Shown here: piece by piece, positions 11,933-26,400 of the stretch
How positions within the stretch are numbered: position 1 is the stretch's first letter
Layout: every line of letters begins with the position of its first letter
DNA from: Plumapathes pennacea
Taxonomy: Eukaryota; Cnidaria; Anthozoa; Antipatharia; Myriopathidae
DNA: 64,000 nucleotides
Assembly (NCBI GenBank): GCA_964036295.1
Contig: OZ038470.1
Location: 5,056,578 to 5,120,577 of the forward strand
Direction: 5' to 3'
Program-made: the position numbers and the translations under genes
Notes under the pieces: generated by a model
The model's input: only the letters and a program-made list of their open reading frames with translations
Databases searched by the model: none
Told to the model about the DNA's origin: nothing

Positions 11933-12033
11933 TTTTAGCGCCGAAGACTTCTCTTCGAACAGGAGCGCCCGGGCGCGCTCTGTCCTCCGCAGAGGCATTT
12001 CAATGTATGGTGTGGTTTTATAAACGGTCCGCT

Positions 12034-12243
12034 TTAACCCTTTCACTCCCATATTCAAAATGCAGATTCTCCCAAACTTTTAAGAGGAAAATGTATGGGT
12101 GATGTAGTGAGAATTGATAGTTTGATCAGCTATCATCTGAGCAAGGTATCAAAAGCCAAGCTCTCCTTACTATATGATATATTTCTGGTGAGAAACTGAA
12201 GGAGAAAATTGAAGTTGATCACTCTTGAGAGTGAAAGGGTTAA
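12034..12243. mobile_element. TTAA-flanked MITE (family P), copy 2
   Basis: TTAACCCTTTCACTCCCA at the left and GAGAGTGAAAGGGTTAA at the right, 210 bp. It lies about 100 bp 3' of the pentraxin gene stop codon, possibly within its 3' UTR. Confidence 0.75.
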
Positions 12244-12369
12244 GTAGGCGATGTCAGATCGTGCATGTTATATATAATCAATCCGTTTTCTTCATTTGCG
12301 TAAAGTCAAGAACTTTCTATTTGAAAGGTTGCCTTGGAGTGCCCGGTATGTAAAGTCCGAGCAGTGTTC

Positions 12370-12375
12370 AATAAA
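12370..12375 (+). terminator. Candidate polyadenylation signal AATAAA of the pentraxin gene
   Basis: The first AATAAA downstream of the stop at 11932, in the context GTTCAATAAAACATTG. The 3' UTR would be ~440 nt and include MITE copy 2. Confidence 0.35.
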
Positions 12376-12621
12376 ACATTGTAGTGATACAGCTCGTCTG
12401 GTAATGTATTGAGGAATCACTTCGACATTTGATCTTGCACTGCTTTTATTACAACAACATCTGCCAAGTTTCGTTATTGAGATTTGTAACTACAGCGCAC
12501 CGCCCTACAATTGTTACTAAGTCCACTTACAACGCGGCGTTCTTGACGACAGAAAAACTTTGCTAGTTGCCGTGGGGTCCTGCGACATTTTTGTTGCAAA
12601 GTAGCAAGGACGCGTGTTAGC

Positions 12622-12808
12622 ATAATGCAGATTCTCCCAACCTTTTAAGAGTAAAATATATGAGTAATGTAACGAGAATTGGTAGTTTAATCAACTACCA
12701 TCTAAGCAAGGTATCAAAAGCCAAGTTCTCCTTACTGTATGATGTATTTCTGGTGAGGAACTGAAGGAGAAAATTGAACTTGATCACTTTTGGGAGTGAA
12801 AGGGTTAA
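12622..12808. mobile_element. TTAA-flanked MITE (family P), copy 3, left end lost
   Basis: The sequence from AATGCAGATTCTCCC to GGGAGTGAAAGGGTTAA matches the other copies, but the left terminal repeat is missing. It lies between two convergent genes. Confidence 0.65.
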
Positions 12809-12911
12809 ACTATTGAGGGAGAGTTTCTCTCTGTTAGTGTCTGTCTCCCTTTAGAGCGCAACGAACGAATGAATGTCAAATAAGACCACGTTGCACGCTT
12901 TTTTCCCCCAC

Positions 12912-12917
12912 TTTATT
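12912..12917 (-). terminator. Polyadenylation signal of the skeletal-matrix-like gene
   Basis: TTTATT on + is AATAAA on -, 292 bp beyond the stop codon at 13209. It is the nearest such signal and gives a reasonable 3' UTR. Confidence 0.45.
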
Positions 12918-13208
12918 GCATTTGTACCCATTACACAATCACCTTACATCACAAAATTGTTGCAGGTTCTTAACTCTGACAAGAGCAAACTGAAGATAGA
13001 TTTTGTCTCTAACGCAATTAATTTTGTGGGTAACCCTTATAATCCCCAAATGAAGGTATAAATTGCATTTTGATACCTTCAAAAAAGAAAAACAAGTCGA
13101 CAAAAAGAAACACAATGCAGCCCCGTTTAAATTTCCCAGCTTTGCTGATTTCAAAGCACGGAACCCTTAATCTAAACTAAAACCCCTTAAACGTTACTCT
13201 CGGTGACT

Positions 13209-16129
13209 TTACTGCACCAGAACGTAACCCATGGCTGCGATGGTCTTGTCTCCGTTGTCGCCGCCGTGTTTAGCCACATCGCCACAGGAAAGATTATCGT
13301 TTGGATAACCTCCAGTGCCGAAACCGATGCGGGAATCATTGGAGGAACAGTCATTCTCGTTGTTGCTCGAGATTCCAATCCTCGCTTTCGACATGCTTTC
13401 ATTTGCTTTTGCGTTGAATCCCTCCCTGTTGCAGTTGCTCTGGAGAGACGAACCAGCAATCAGCGCTTTCCAGGCATTGCGTCCGCGCGGGGTATCGAAG
13501 GCGTGGAATGTGTCGTCGGCGATCTGCGAGTGAAGAGACTGGGCCGAATGGTCGACTGAGAGAAACTTTGTTTCACCTCCCACCTTCATCCCGAGGCAGA
13601 GTTTACTGAAGGAAGTCTGCGAGTATGTTGGCAGTTTGGTTTCCTCGTCGTTCAAGCCACTCGACCCTCCTACCGCGTTGAACACGGCATCGTTTGTCCA
13701 CAATTCGGAGCCGTAAATGAAGGTTTTCTGGAAGATAAAAGCGCTTGAGTTTGTTTATGATATTCTTCCAACCATTCAAGAAGTGAATTTATAAGTGTGT
13801 AGCGAGAATTGATTATTTCATCAGCTTTTATCTGGGACCAAGACTCAAGGAAAAAAGTCGATCACTTCATGGTGAATCTGATTGACGCTAGGAACGTTTC
13901 GATTCCTGAACAGCAGTTAAAACCAAACCTCGTGTAAGCAACAAACTCGGTGAACTTCATGTTTCTATTTCATGTTTCTTCATGTTTCTATTAAAACTTC
14001 ATGTTTCTATTAACCTGCTACCTATATTTATGTATTATTTATTATTATTTCTTTGTTAATGTTATTCGATTTGTCAGCTACACTTCCTTAAGCCTAATTT
14101 TATTGCCTTATATTGATTTGCGATCATTCCCAATGTCCTACAGCAGTATTTTTGCACTATAGAGTTTCTTTCAAGCCTATGCCATTTAAGCCTCTGGCTT
14201 TGGCTCTTATAATTTCAATATGTACAAAACATAAAACAATTAAGACGATTGTTATGGTTATGGTTGTTATGGTGAATGCATTTTGAATAATAGTGCTGAG
14301 TTTCCAACTCTTCAACTGTTGAATGAAACCTAGAAGTGTCAACTCTAAAGTGAAGCTTTCAATCTAATAGCACGGTATTGATTTTTAACAGCTCCTGCAT
14401 AGTCAAACGAATCACGTGTACAAGAACAATCATCGAAAAGAATCTCGCTAAATCGGCGCCAAATTGCCTCTAAAGTCATCATAAGGGGGAAGTATGGACT
14501 AGTTTCTGTTGTTAGACCAATTTTAGTAAGTTTTATTATATACTCTACGCGCTAAACGTGATTTGAAAAATTTCCATACAAATCCCTATTAGCGGATCAG
14601 TCATGACGTCATCTGTGTGAGCTGCCTGTGATTTACCTTGCTGCCGTCAATCTTCATGACCAGCGTAAATCCCCCAGACCCACATCCTTCAATAGCGTCC
14701 ATGTGACAGTACACTGGGACCTTGCCACCCGCCAAGGACAGTTCGTATGCTTTGCTTTCCCTGAAAAAAAAATTCTACTTTTCAAGATTCTGCGTCAGTC
14801 ACGCACGTCGCGTCACTTCAATTCGTCATCAACGCGTCACACACGTCACGTCACACCACATCACGTCACGTACCTTTCGCCGTCGGCATATATCTCACTG
14901 CAGCTTTTGTATTCTTTTGGTGGTGGTGGTGTAGTGGGAGCTAGAAAAATTACAGTACAATATTAGTACCGACAAAAAAGCCTTTAATTAATATTGGGGC
15001 ATAAGGGCATAAGGGCATCAGCTATCGTCTGGGTAACAATTATTATGGATACATATGACGCCAGGTTATTCTAGCTTCACTACCTGTGTTCGTTATTGTT
15101 AATCTTGGGCTAAGAAATATGCCAAAAAGCTGCTGTGTTCACAAACTTGGTGAATAATGATCAAAGATCTGATTCAGGTCATTTGTAATACCGAGAAAAG
15201 GCAAATGGAAACCATTCGCCATTTGTTTTGGCGGAAATACGTTCGGGGAAAAATGTTCGTTGTCGAAGGCTGTGCTAAGTCATCTACACCGTATTCACAT
15301 TGTCGTGTTCGGAACAAGCTTACGATTTGTTGGGCGAAGGGCCTTGAGTGCTTCCACGACTCCGTTCACGATATCCTGCCTCTGCTGGTCAAACTTTTGA
15401 TCCAGATCTTCTTTCAGTGCTCGTCTTGCTTCGGCTGCCTCATCGCCAAGTTTAGAGATTGCCTCAAGAACAGGTGCGAAGTCAGCGTTACACTGGACCG
15501 GCTCAGCTGGTTGCTTCAAAATCTCAAGGATCTCGCAGGGAGCTAAAAACAAAGACTTTCAGTCCGCTATTAATAACATTACCTTCTCGCAACTTCTTGG
15601 CCAGCGAACTGCAGAGTTTTGACCAAAGATTTAATTTAAAAGCGTGTTCCACTAGCTCAAAACACATCGCCGAAGAAAGTCCTGTTGTGAGCGCAACATT
15701 ACTTTTACTTTTAACCATTTTACTTTCAAGCTTAAAATACAGATTCTCCCAACCTCTTAGTAGGAAATATATGCATGGGTGGGTAGTGAGAATTGGTAGT
15801 TTAATCAGCTTTTATCTGAAAAATTGCCAAAAACCAAGTCCTCTATGCTGTTTGATATATCCTCGTTGAGAAACTAAAGGAGAAAATTTATAGTGATCAC
15901 TCTTGGGAGTGGAGGGGTTATAAAGACCTTTGTGCCCTATCCCACCTGAACAAGTACAGCAAGTGATATCGAGTTACAGCTGTTGCTGGCGGCTGCTGAC
16001 AGCGAGTGGCATTACTGCTTACTACCTACCCTTCTTCTTGTTGCATGACGCCCCCGACTTTTTCGCGGCCGGCTTCCCACAGGTGAGGGAAATCCCCACC
16101 ATCAACAGAACGATAAATGCCTTGTTCAT
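13209..16129 (-). CDS. Secreted fibrinogen-like protein resembling coral skeletal organic matrix protein 5
   Basis: Four exons on -: 16129-16030, 15542-15299, 14760-14637 and 13727-13209 (stop TAA); phases agree and the product is ~328 residues. Exon 1 encodes a signal peptide (MNKAFIVLLMVGISLTCG). Exon 2 encodes a charged, heptad-like helix (about residues 35-114: EILEILKQP, ISKLGDEAAEARRALKED), probably a coiled-coil oligomerisation stretch. Exons 3-4 carry the globular domain: VPVYCHMDAIEGCGSGGFT, KLPTYSQTSFSKLCLGMK, NREGFNAK, KARIGISSNNENDC, DSRIGFGTGGYP and a terminal MGYVLVQ. These motifs match, from memory, a cnidarian family found in coral skeletal matrix and related to fibrinogen-like proteins. 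The usual CxEI...GxY segment before VPVYC is not found, so an exon may be missed or the domain shortened. A role in mineral matrix is inference. Confidence 0.65.
14030..14215. mobile_element. Possible retroelement fragment related to 5976-6417
   Basis: It shares the block around GCCATTTAAGCC...CTGGCTTTGGC with the insert at 5976-6417. It lies in intron 3 of the - strand gene and has no coding potential. Confidence 0.3.
15728..15921. mobile_element. MITE family P, copy 4, diverged
   Basis: AAAATACAGATTCTCCCAAC at the left and TCTTGGGAGTGGAGGGGTTA at the right match the family, with decayed ends. It is in intron 1 of the - strand skeletal-matrix-like gene. Confidence 0.55.
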
Positions 16130-16170
16130 TTTCTGAAAATGAGAACGTTAACTGATTTGGTCACAAACGT

Positions 16171-16183
16171 TATATAAAAAGTA
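16171..16183 (-). promoter_or_regulatory. Possible TATA box of the skeletal-matrix-like gene
   Basis: TTATATAAAAAG on + reads CTTTTTATATAA on -, ~45 bp upstream of the start codon at 16129. An alternative is that the pyrimidine run and CAG just before AAAATG is a splice acceptor for an upstream noncoding exon. Confidence 0.3.
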
Positions 16184-17387
16184 TGAGTGAGGTTTATCTG
16201 GATATGCTGAATGCCGTAAACTGTTGCGCCTTAGGTAAACTCTCCCTAGATGAGCCGCATTTTGCAGTTCTTGGAGTAAATGCCCAAAATATTGTTTGAA
16301 TAAAAAAAGGAACTGATGTGTTGGCTGACGTTTTGAGGCGTGAGAGCTATTTTTTTGAAAGCATAAAATTTTAAACTGATGGCCATGAAAACCTGCAAAG
16401 TTGAATTATGTTACGAACAAATATCAATGTTACGATTATTTGATGATAAGTCGAAAAAGTTAGAAATTGATTTTATCCCTGCAGAGTACAGTGCACAGCA
16501 ACTATCTTCTATCTGACAAGCATGTGTGTAGCGGCGGCAGCTCCGGTAGCGGACTAGCTCCGTGAATGACTGGTTGGGTGAGGACTGGCTCTAGTAACTG
16601 ACTCGACTCTTGAATTCCGCAGGGCTTGACGGAGTTTATTGTGTCAACCGTTTTACAGCAATCCGGTGTAGGACGTGTAGTTACGAAGGCTCTAGGTAGC
16701 TTCTAGGTTGGACAGCAATGAAGCGACTATTGCGATGATCCTAGTCGATCTAGAAACTTGTTTAGAACTCATCGAATTTCTTAGAGTCTCGTGGAGTAGC
16801 GCAATGTAACAATGAAACTTAAAACTACTTAAAAAATCATGTGCCAGGAAATTACGTAAAAATAATACTAGCCAGCGATGTTTGCGGTAAAGATCAGCGG
16901 TGCAAGGTAAAAGGGCTAAGACACACGGGTGACAATGTGTCAATCTGGTAATCAATTTGTCGCTCAGCTGGTCTTTAACACACGGGAAGTCATTAGACAA
17001 AACGTACAAAAGGAGAACTCCCCGTTGATTGACAATGGCGCGAACACTGCAATTAGATGTCTCATTGAAGGCTTTCATTTTATAATGGTCCTGTATTCAG
17101 GTTCCGGGACTAGCACTAAAAATTGGCAAGCTTCAGACTAAGCCCGAATCTTTGGCAGTTAACTTTTTTTATTATATGCCCGGCGTCCCACGTAAAAGAA
17201 GTCGTATATTCTCATTCTTATACAAGTTATTTTTCTTCGAGGAACAAAATCACCCCATTTTAATTTGCTAATGAATATACCTCTAATTTTTTTTTTAACT
17301 TACGGGCAGAAATTAATATTTCCCGCAGAGATTGTTATTTACTGATATATGCGGCTATGCTTTTCTGTTTTGTGTACACCTTAATTG

Positions 17388-19618
17388 GATTGTTATTAGT
17401 AACCTGCTTGGTGTTTAATATTGTGAATTTATGATGAGGATATTCTGCTCGACGTTTTGAAAATGTAGAAATAAATAGGAGACAAGCCTGCACGAAAATG
17501 CCCTAACGTGCGTAAATGCGCCGAAAGTTCACGCCCTATTGCTAATCGTTCGGAGTTACTTAGACATTAATCTTTTTCACATTTTTGCAAAATTATTTTA
17601 ATAGATAAATTACGGAAACTACCTTCTTTTAAAACTGACGACCCTTTTTAGTTTGCTGAGGAAACACTTCTAATTTTCTAAACTTTCGTGCAGTAAGCAA
17701 ACGCCCGCGGACGCCGCAAACTCGCCGAAGGTTTACACTCAGCCCATTTGCTTTCAACGGATTTTTTTTTCCTGTTCATGGTTTCAAATGGTACAACTTT
17801 GTTTGTTCCTAACAGCCGATCCTATAATGTTCAGTTCGAATGAATAAGTGAAACCATGTTCTTCGCTCACACAGACATCAGTATCACTATAGTTAACAAA
17901 TGTTTAGCAAAGACAGATGACGACACTATACGTGTGTGCTATTGATGTCGTACGTGTGTTTGTGTGTGGATTTCCTTTTTCTTCTTCTTTCTACTTTTTT
18001 TTTTAGTGCTACGAAGTGCATAGAATAAGAGACACGTTTATCTCTGGTAATAAGCGTTCATTATAAAATCTATATAATTTTAGGTTGAAATGCAGCTAAA
18101 ATGTCAGTTGAAACCAGCAGAGAATTCATGCAGAACAGTGCCAGCACTGGCTCAGTTGTTGAGAAAATGATCATCATGATATATATGATGGTTTACTTGA
18201 TTCTGTTCGAGTTAATGTGTTCTAACGAAAGGCAAAACGGTAGCTAATAGACAAATGTCGAAACTAAGATTAAATCAGCGAACTACTCACCACTGACGAC
18301 GGAACACCCTTGTTAATCTTAAGACACTGATGACTTGAAGTCAACTGGGAAATGGCGTTAGCTTAAATGAAAGATAGCTTTATTTCTCAAAAACGTCAAT
18401 GGCATGGTAACCGGTCGTTCCTTGACAATATTGCTTGGTTATTAAACGTCCCAGTTGGAATCCGCCTTTTATTACCTGTTTTTACTGATTGTTATTAGTA
18501 ACCTGCTTTGTGTTTAATACTGTGAATTTATGATGAGGATATTCTGCTCGACGTTTTGAAAATGCAGAAATTTAAAATAGGAGACAAGCCTGCACGAAAA
18601 TGCCCTAACGTGCGTAAATGCGCCGAAAGTTCACGCCCTATTGCTAATCGTTCGGAGTACTTAGACATTAACCTTTTTCACATTTTTGCAAAATTATTTT
18701 AATAGATAAATCACGGAAACTACCTTCTTTTCTCACAGTGAACTGCGTTAGCACAGTGTGCCGTAAAACTGACGACCCTTTTTAGTTTGCTGAGGAAACA
18801 CTTCTAATTTTCTAAACTTTCGTGCAGTAAGCAAACGCCCGCGGGCGCCGCAAACTCGCCGAAGGTTTACACTCAGTCCATTTGCTTTCAACGGATTTTT
18901 TTTCCTGTTCATGGTTTCAAATGGTACAACTTTGTTTGTTCCTAACAGCCGATCCTATAATGTTCAGTTCGAATGAATAAGTGAAACCATGTTCTTCGCT
19001 CACACAGACATCAGTATCACTATAGTTAACAAATGTTTAGCAAAGACAGATGACGACACTATACGTGTGTGCTACTGATGTTGTACGTGTGTTTGTGTGT
19101 GGATTTCCTTTTTATTCTTCTTTCTACTTTTCTTTTTAGTGCTACGAGGTTCATAGAATAAGAGACACGTTTATCTCTGGTAATAAGCGTTCATTATAAA
19201 ATCTATATAATTTCAGGTTGAAATGCAGCTAAAATGTCAGTTGAAACCAGCAGATAATTCATGCAGAACAGTGCTAGCACTGGCTCAGTTGTTGAGAAAA
19301 TGATCATCATGATATATATGATGGTTTACTTGATTCTGTTCGAGTTAATGAGTTCTAACGAAAGGCAAAACGGTAGCTAATAGACAAATGTCGAAACTAA
19401 GATTAAATCAGCGAACTACTCACCACTGACGACGGAATACCCTTGTTAATCTTAAGACACTGATGAATTGAAGTCAACTGGGAAATGGCGTTTGCTTTAA
19501 CGAAAAGATAGCTTTTATTTCTCAAACTTTCAATGGCATGGTAACCAATCGTTCTTTGGCAAATGCTTGGTTAATAAACGTCCCACTTGGAAGCCGCCGT
19601 TTATTACTTGTTTTTACT
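17388..19618 (+). repeat. 1.1-kb direct tandem duplication
   Basis: GATTGTTATTAGTAACCTGC starts copy 1 at 17388 and copy 2 at 18487. The copies run to ~18486 and ~19618 (1099 and ~1132 bp). Most of the difference is a ~33-bp block in copy 2 near 18738-18768 (CACAGTGAACTGCGTTAGC) that copy 1 lacks. No convincing coding sequence or RNA gene is seen in either unit. A much more diverged relative lies at ~21165-21400, and the flank GCAGAAATTAATATTTCCC recurs near 17306, 20530 and 20757. Confidence 0.8.
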
Positions 19619-20340
19619 GATTAGTATAACAGTTGTACGTGTCTTTTAAAGTCAGTTCTGGAGTGACTGAGCTATTAGATGTAAGGCAGATCAGAAATAA
19701 CAAATCAGTGTGTTAGCTATCTAGTTTTACAGTTCTGTGTGAAAAAAAAAAAGAGGACCAGATCCGCGCAAAATAAGATAATCTCTGATTAATTTAACTA
19801 TTTTGGAACTGGGAAAACCACCGTTTTGTTGTATTTTGTAAACTGAATAACAAAACAAGGTCAAGGTTCGTATTAATCAATAATCAAATAATCGAAAGTG
19901 ATGTTGAGACAAGTAATTAGTATATTCCTAAACTTGATGAAACGATACTATTTTCAGTCCCTTGCACCTTTCGTCGACGTGTTTTATAGTGGGGTTTTTT
20001 AAATTAATTTTTCGTATTTGTTGAGGCACTCTGTCGGGACCCTAAGCAAATAAGGCGCTCAGCACGACAACTTCAGTCTCGCGAAAACAATATACTGACA
20101 ATGAGCAAAGCTGAAGCGATCGAAAAATTGCGCTTGGATCACGCGAAACTGCACTGGCTAATGGCTTGAAATCGTCGTGCCCTCGTGTCAGACCTCAAGG
20201 AATACGTCAATCTATCCATAACATTGTATGTACATCGTTCATTGACACATTGCTATGTTATTTATACCGTTCAGTTGCGATCTTGTAACCTTAGCCAACA
20301 GGGCGCTCTCAAATAATAGAAATAAATTGAAACTGGAAAT

Positions 20341-20805
20341 CGTGTTATACGCCTGTCTACTGCTGGTTTATTACGTCGCCAAAAAACACCCTTTAAATTA
20401 TTAAAAGAGGACCCGAAGTTATTTGCGATTTATCCCGTTTGCACACAGTAAATGTTAGCATAGTAGGGTAAACTAATCACCCCTTTTTCAATTTTTTATA
20501 AATACGCCTCTACTTTCTTAACTTCTTTATGCAGAAATTAATATTTCCCACAGAGATTCTAAAACCAATTTTGCTAATTACCGTGTTATATACGCCTGTC
20601 TACTGTTGGTGACATTGCCAAAAGGAGCCCTTTAACCAGACGTTATTTGCGATTTGTCCCTTCTGCTCAAGTAAGTGTTAGCATAGTAGAGTAAACCAAT
20701 CACCCCTTTTTAATTTTTTTTTATGAATACGCCCCTAATTTCTTCAATTTATTATGCAGAAATTAATATTTCCCACAGAGATTCTAAAACCAATTTTGTT
20801 AATTA
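20341..20805 (+). repeat. ~240-bp direct tandem duplication
   Basis: CGTGTTATACGCCTGTCTAC at 20341 recurs with small changes at 20582. Both copies run through GTTAGCATAGTA and ATTCTAAAACCAATTTTG. Copy 2 is shorter by small deletions. No gene is seen in it. Confidence 0.7.
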
Positions 20806-21115
20806 AACAGAGCGGTTCAGTTTTGTGTGACTGTCGAAAGCCTCGTGTGATAACTTTGGTTTTGCGTTTGCTACGCTTTTGAATTGGTCCAAACAAGTTT
20901 AGGAGCATCCTGTCCCCAGCAGGTACAAAAGCAAAGCACAATTGCAATCTTTGTGCATACGCAAACAAGCAGGTGGCGATGACCTTTCGGCTTGCATTGA
21001 TGATTGCCTTCTCCAAAGTAAAATCAAATGCAAAGTACTTTTTTGACTTCTTGTTGGTTAAAAAAGTGTTCTTTTTTACAGCCTCTGTGATTGGCAGTTG
21101 CATGGTTTTCGATAA
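20806..21115. mobile_element. MITE family C (CTGTCGAAA ends), copy 1
   Basis: The left part GTGACTGTCGAAAGCC with TTTTGCGTTTGCTACGC and the right part TTTTCGATAATCATCC are an inverted pair. Related copies lie near 44780-45015, 48490-48790 and 51410-51545. Noncoding, ~300 bp. Confidence 0.5.
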
Positions 21116-22160
21116 TCATCCGAAAACCGTTCTACGTGGCCCTGTTTATCTGTTATGTTTGCATGCCTTAATTGGATTGTTATTATTAGTCAATGGGTGA
21201 TCTGCTTTGGATGCTTAATTTAACTGTGCCGGTGGATTTGTGCATGATCGTGACTCTCGACTCGACTTTCGAAAATCTATAAATCTCTGAAGAGAAAGAG
21301 AAAGCCTTCACACAATGCTACAGTGGGCTAACTCGCCGAAAGCTCACAGCCCAATCTTACTTCCAACAGATGTTTTTTCCCTGTCACTGGATTTAATTAT
21401 GATGAATTCTTTTCTTCCTTACGCCGTCTAATAAATATGTTTCTTTTCGCAAGCGAAAAAGCAGGTGGATTTTTTTTAAATAAAAGACCCAGCTTTTGAA
21501 TCATATTGTGATTGGACTAAATCCTTACATCAACAAGGGAAGAAATTGTCAAAATTCACTTCTGGTGCTGCTTTAAATATTATTGATCAACTCAACGCAT
21601 CTTACGATAACGATTACTCCGATTACTTTGGTATTAAGAGCACACGCGGGATTGTTAGGCGCTTTTTTACTGCTGGAAGTTCAGTTGGTTTGCTGAGGAC
21701 AGCTACCTGCATGAAGATAACCAAGGACAGCTAAGGCCAACTGAACCAATCAGTGCTTTGGGTTTGGTGGTCGCTTAAGGGGGTGGTCGCTTAAGGAGGT
21801 TTCCAGTGTATATGTGTATCGATGATTCTGAAACGGATAAATTCTTGGGATTAAGTGCAAGAACGTTGGTTATCAGTGCATCAAGCGAGGACGCGTACCC
21901 TGCTTGTATAAAGGAAGTTGGGAGCGGGTCCATGCAATAATTCATATTCAAAACAACATATATTTGTGCAAATTACGAACACCTTACAAGTCCAATAAAT
22001 CAGGACTGGAATAGTTTTATGCGTCTGTCTATCTTGGCGCTCCATTTCTTCTAAAGTCCTATGAGCGTGTACAATAGCGGGGCACGGTCTTTCCAAGAAT
22101 ATTTGGTAGAAATTTGCGAATGATGGCCACATTATGTAAGTGATGAAACTTCCCGTGCCT

Positions 22161-22820
22161 TCAGATCTCCGAAATAACTTCCATGCATTCACTCTGGCTA
22201 CTTTTTTGCCCGCTGTTGCTTGGCTTTTTTTGTAATTGTTTGGATTTTTGTCCTGCGTCCGCTTCCCACGAATCTTGCCTGTTAATGATTAACTTCTCTG
22301 TGCTTGTCTCGTCATCGCGTATCGCCTGCACTTGAACTAAATGTGTTTTCTTGACCGCCTTAGCTTTAATTGGTGGAATAACTTTACGCGGAATTCGGTA
22401 GAATTTCCTCGGCGGGTCCGCACTAAATCCTCTCCAGTTCTTTGCGCTGCGCTCTTTTATTTCACGGGGAAGACTTGAAACTGCCAAATCCTTTGGTTTG
22501 ATTGGACGAGCTGGACGGCTCGCTCTCCTCATGACGAACTTGCGCGTTGGGAAATCTGCAAACGCCCTTGGTGATTTGGTTCCCACTTCCATCAAGTGTT
22601 TTGAGATAGTCCCTGTTTTGGATGACTTTTCAATCTTTGTCTGGCTATCCTTGGTCCGTGTCGCTTTATATTCCCCGATATTTGGTATCAGGGGTTTTCT
22701 TGCAAGAGGTTGGATTATATTTACGAACTGTGGACGCCAGAAGCACGGCAAAGGTTTCCCGCATTCTGAATCCGCCGAGGATTCAACCTTTGTTTTGAAT
22801 TCATCTTCCTTTTTGCTCAT
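22161..22820 (-). CDS. Unrecognised basic, low-complexity protein (219 aa)
   Basis: One open frame from ATG at 22820 to a stop at 22161. An in-frame TGA about 30 bases upstream supports this start. The product is rich in Lys, Arg, Ser and Pro, has no signal peptide or membrane segment, and looks disordered. Two loosely related blocks stand out: PRAFADFPTRKFVMRR and NWRGFSADPPRKFYRIPRK (aromatic/basic after a Pro-Arg pair). I do not recognise a family. It lies head to head with GABARAP, with ~660 bp between the two start codons, so a shared promoter is possible. The length of the frame is the main evidence that it is a gene. Confidence 0.5.
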   Translation of the reverse strand: MSKKEDEFKTKVESSADSECGKPLPCFWRPQFVNIIQPLARKPLIPNIGEYKATRTKDSQTKIEKSSKTGTISKHLMEVGTKSPRAFADFPTRKFVMRRASRPARPIKPKDLAVSSLPREIKERSAKNWRGFSADPPRKFYRIPRKVIPPIKAKAVKKTHLVQVQAIRDDETSTEKLIINRQDSWEADAGQKSKQLQKKPSNSGQKSSQSECMEVISEI

Positions 22821-23400
22821 TGTCCTTGTTGTGCACCCGTAAGTTCAACAGTTGTCCAGGTTTCTCCGATTCTTGGCAGCTCATCCGGTCTCGAAAGAAG
22901 TCAATTATTTGCCGCATCTCCTTCCTGAAAGTAAATCATCTAGTTCTGTTTCAGTCTGCTTACGTCACAGGTTGTTGACGTAATAAATTACAGCTGATGG
23001 TTACTTGACTCGTTTAGCTCTTTATAGTTATTACAAGTAGCTTTTACAGTACTATATTACCTAAACAAATCCACTGTAAAATGTTAATATAATGTAGAAT
23101 AAAGAATGTTGTTGTTGTTGTTGATGCGTTCGCGGGCGCATAACGAGCGCGGGTGATTGTGGGATGATGAAATTAGTTGTGAAAAGCAGAAATGTTTTGC
23201 TCTTTACTCTTTTTCTCTCCTCAACTTACTCTCTATTCTTCAGATCTGTATTTTTCTATTTTATTTCTTCCTTTTGTTTGTTTCAACCATCCACGCGGAT
23301 GGCTCTGGGGACGAGGTCGGAATGACGACTTCCGGAAAGTCCATATTACGTCATCAAAAACCCCGTGTCATCACGTGATGCAAACCATAGATATTTTTAG

Positions 23401-26177
<2,777 letters not shown>

Positions 26178-26394
26178 GACTCTGCTATAATGAAACACGA
26201 AAGAAATCAACTTAGATCTGGTGGTTATAGATCTGAACTTGTTGTACATTGAGTTTTAGTACTGTAAGTGGATGCAGATCTACTGTACCATATTTCCTTG
26301 CATGTATGCCACAGGTCATAATACTGGCTCGTGTGGGTATTTTTGAGAAAAGCCAGTACGAGCATGACATTAATTCCTAAGTTGGGGCCAATTC

Positions 26395-26400
26395 AATAAA
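26395..26400 (+). terminator. Candidate polyadenylation signal of GABARAP
   Basis: AATAAA 218 bp after the stop codon, the first on this strand downstream of the gene. From here to ~27800 no gene is seen; the stretch holds only weak remnants of repeats. Confidence 0.4.

Noticed and set aside
15305..15318. Donor GTAAGC at ~15308-15313 as the end of exon 2 of the skeletal-matrix-like gene
   Set aside because: It would join exon 3 in the wrong frame. The GTGAAT donor at 15298 gives the frame that continues into ESKAYELSLAGG and VPVYC.
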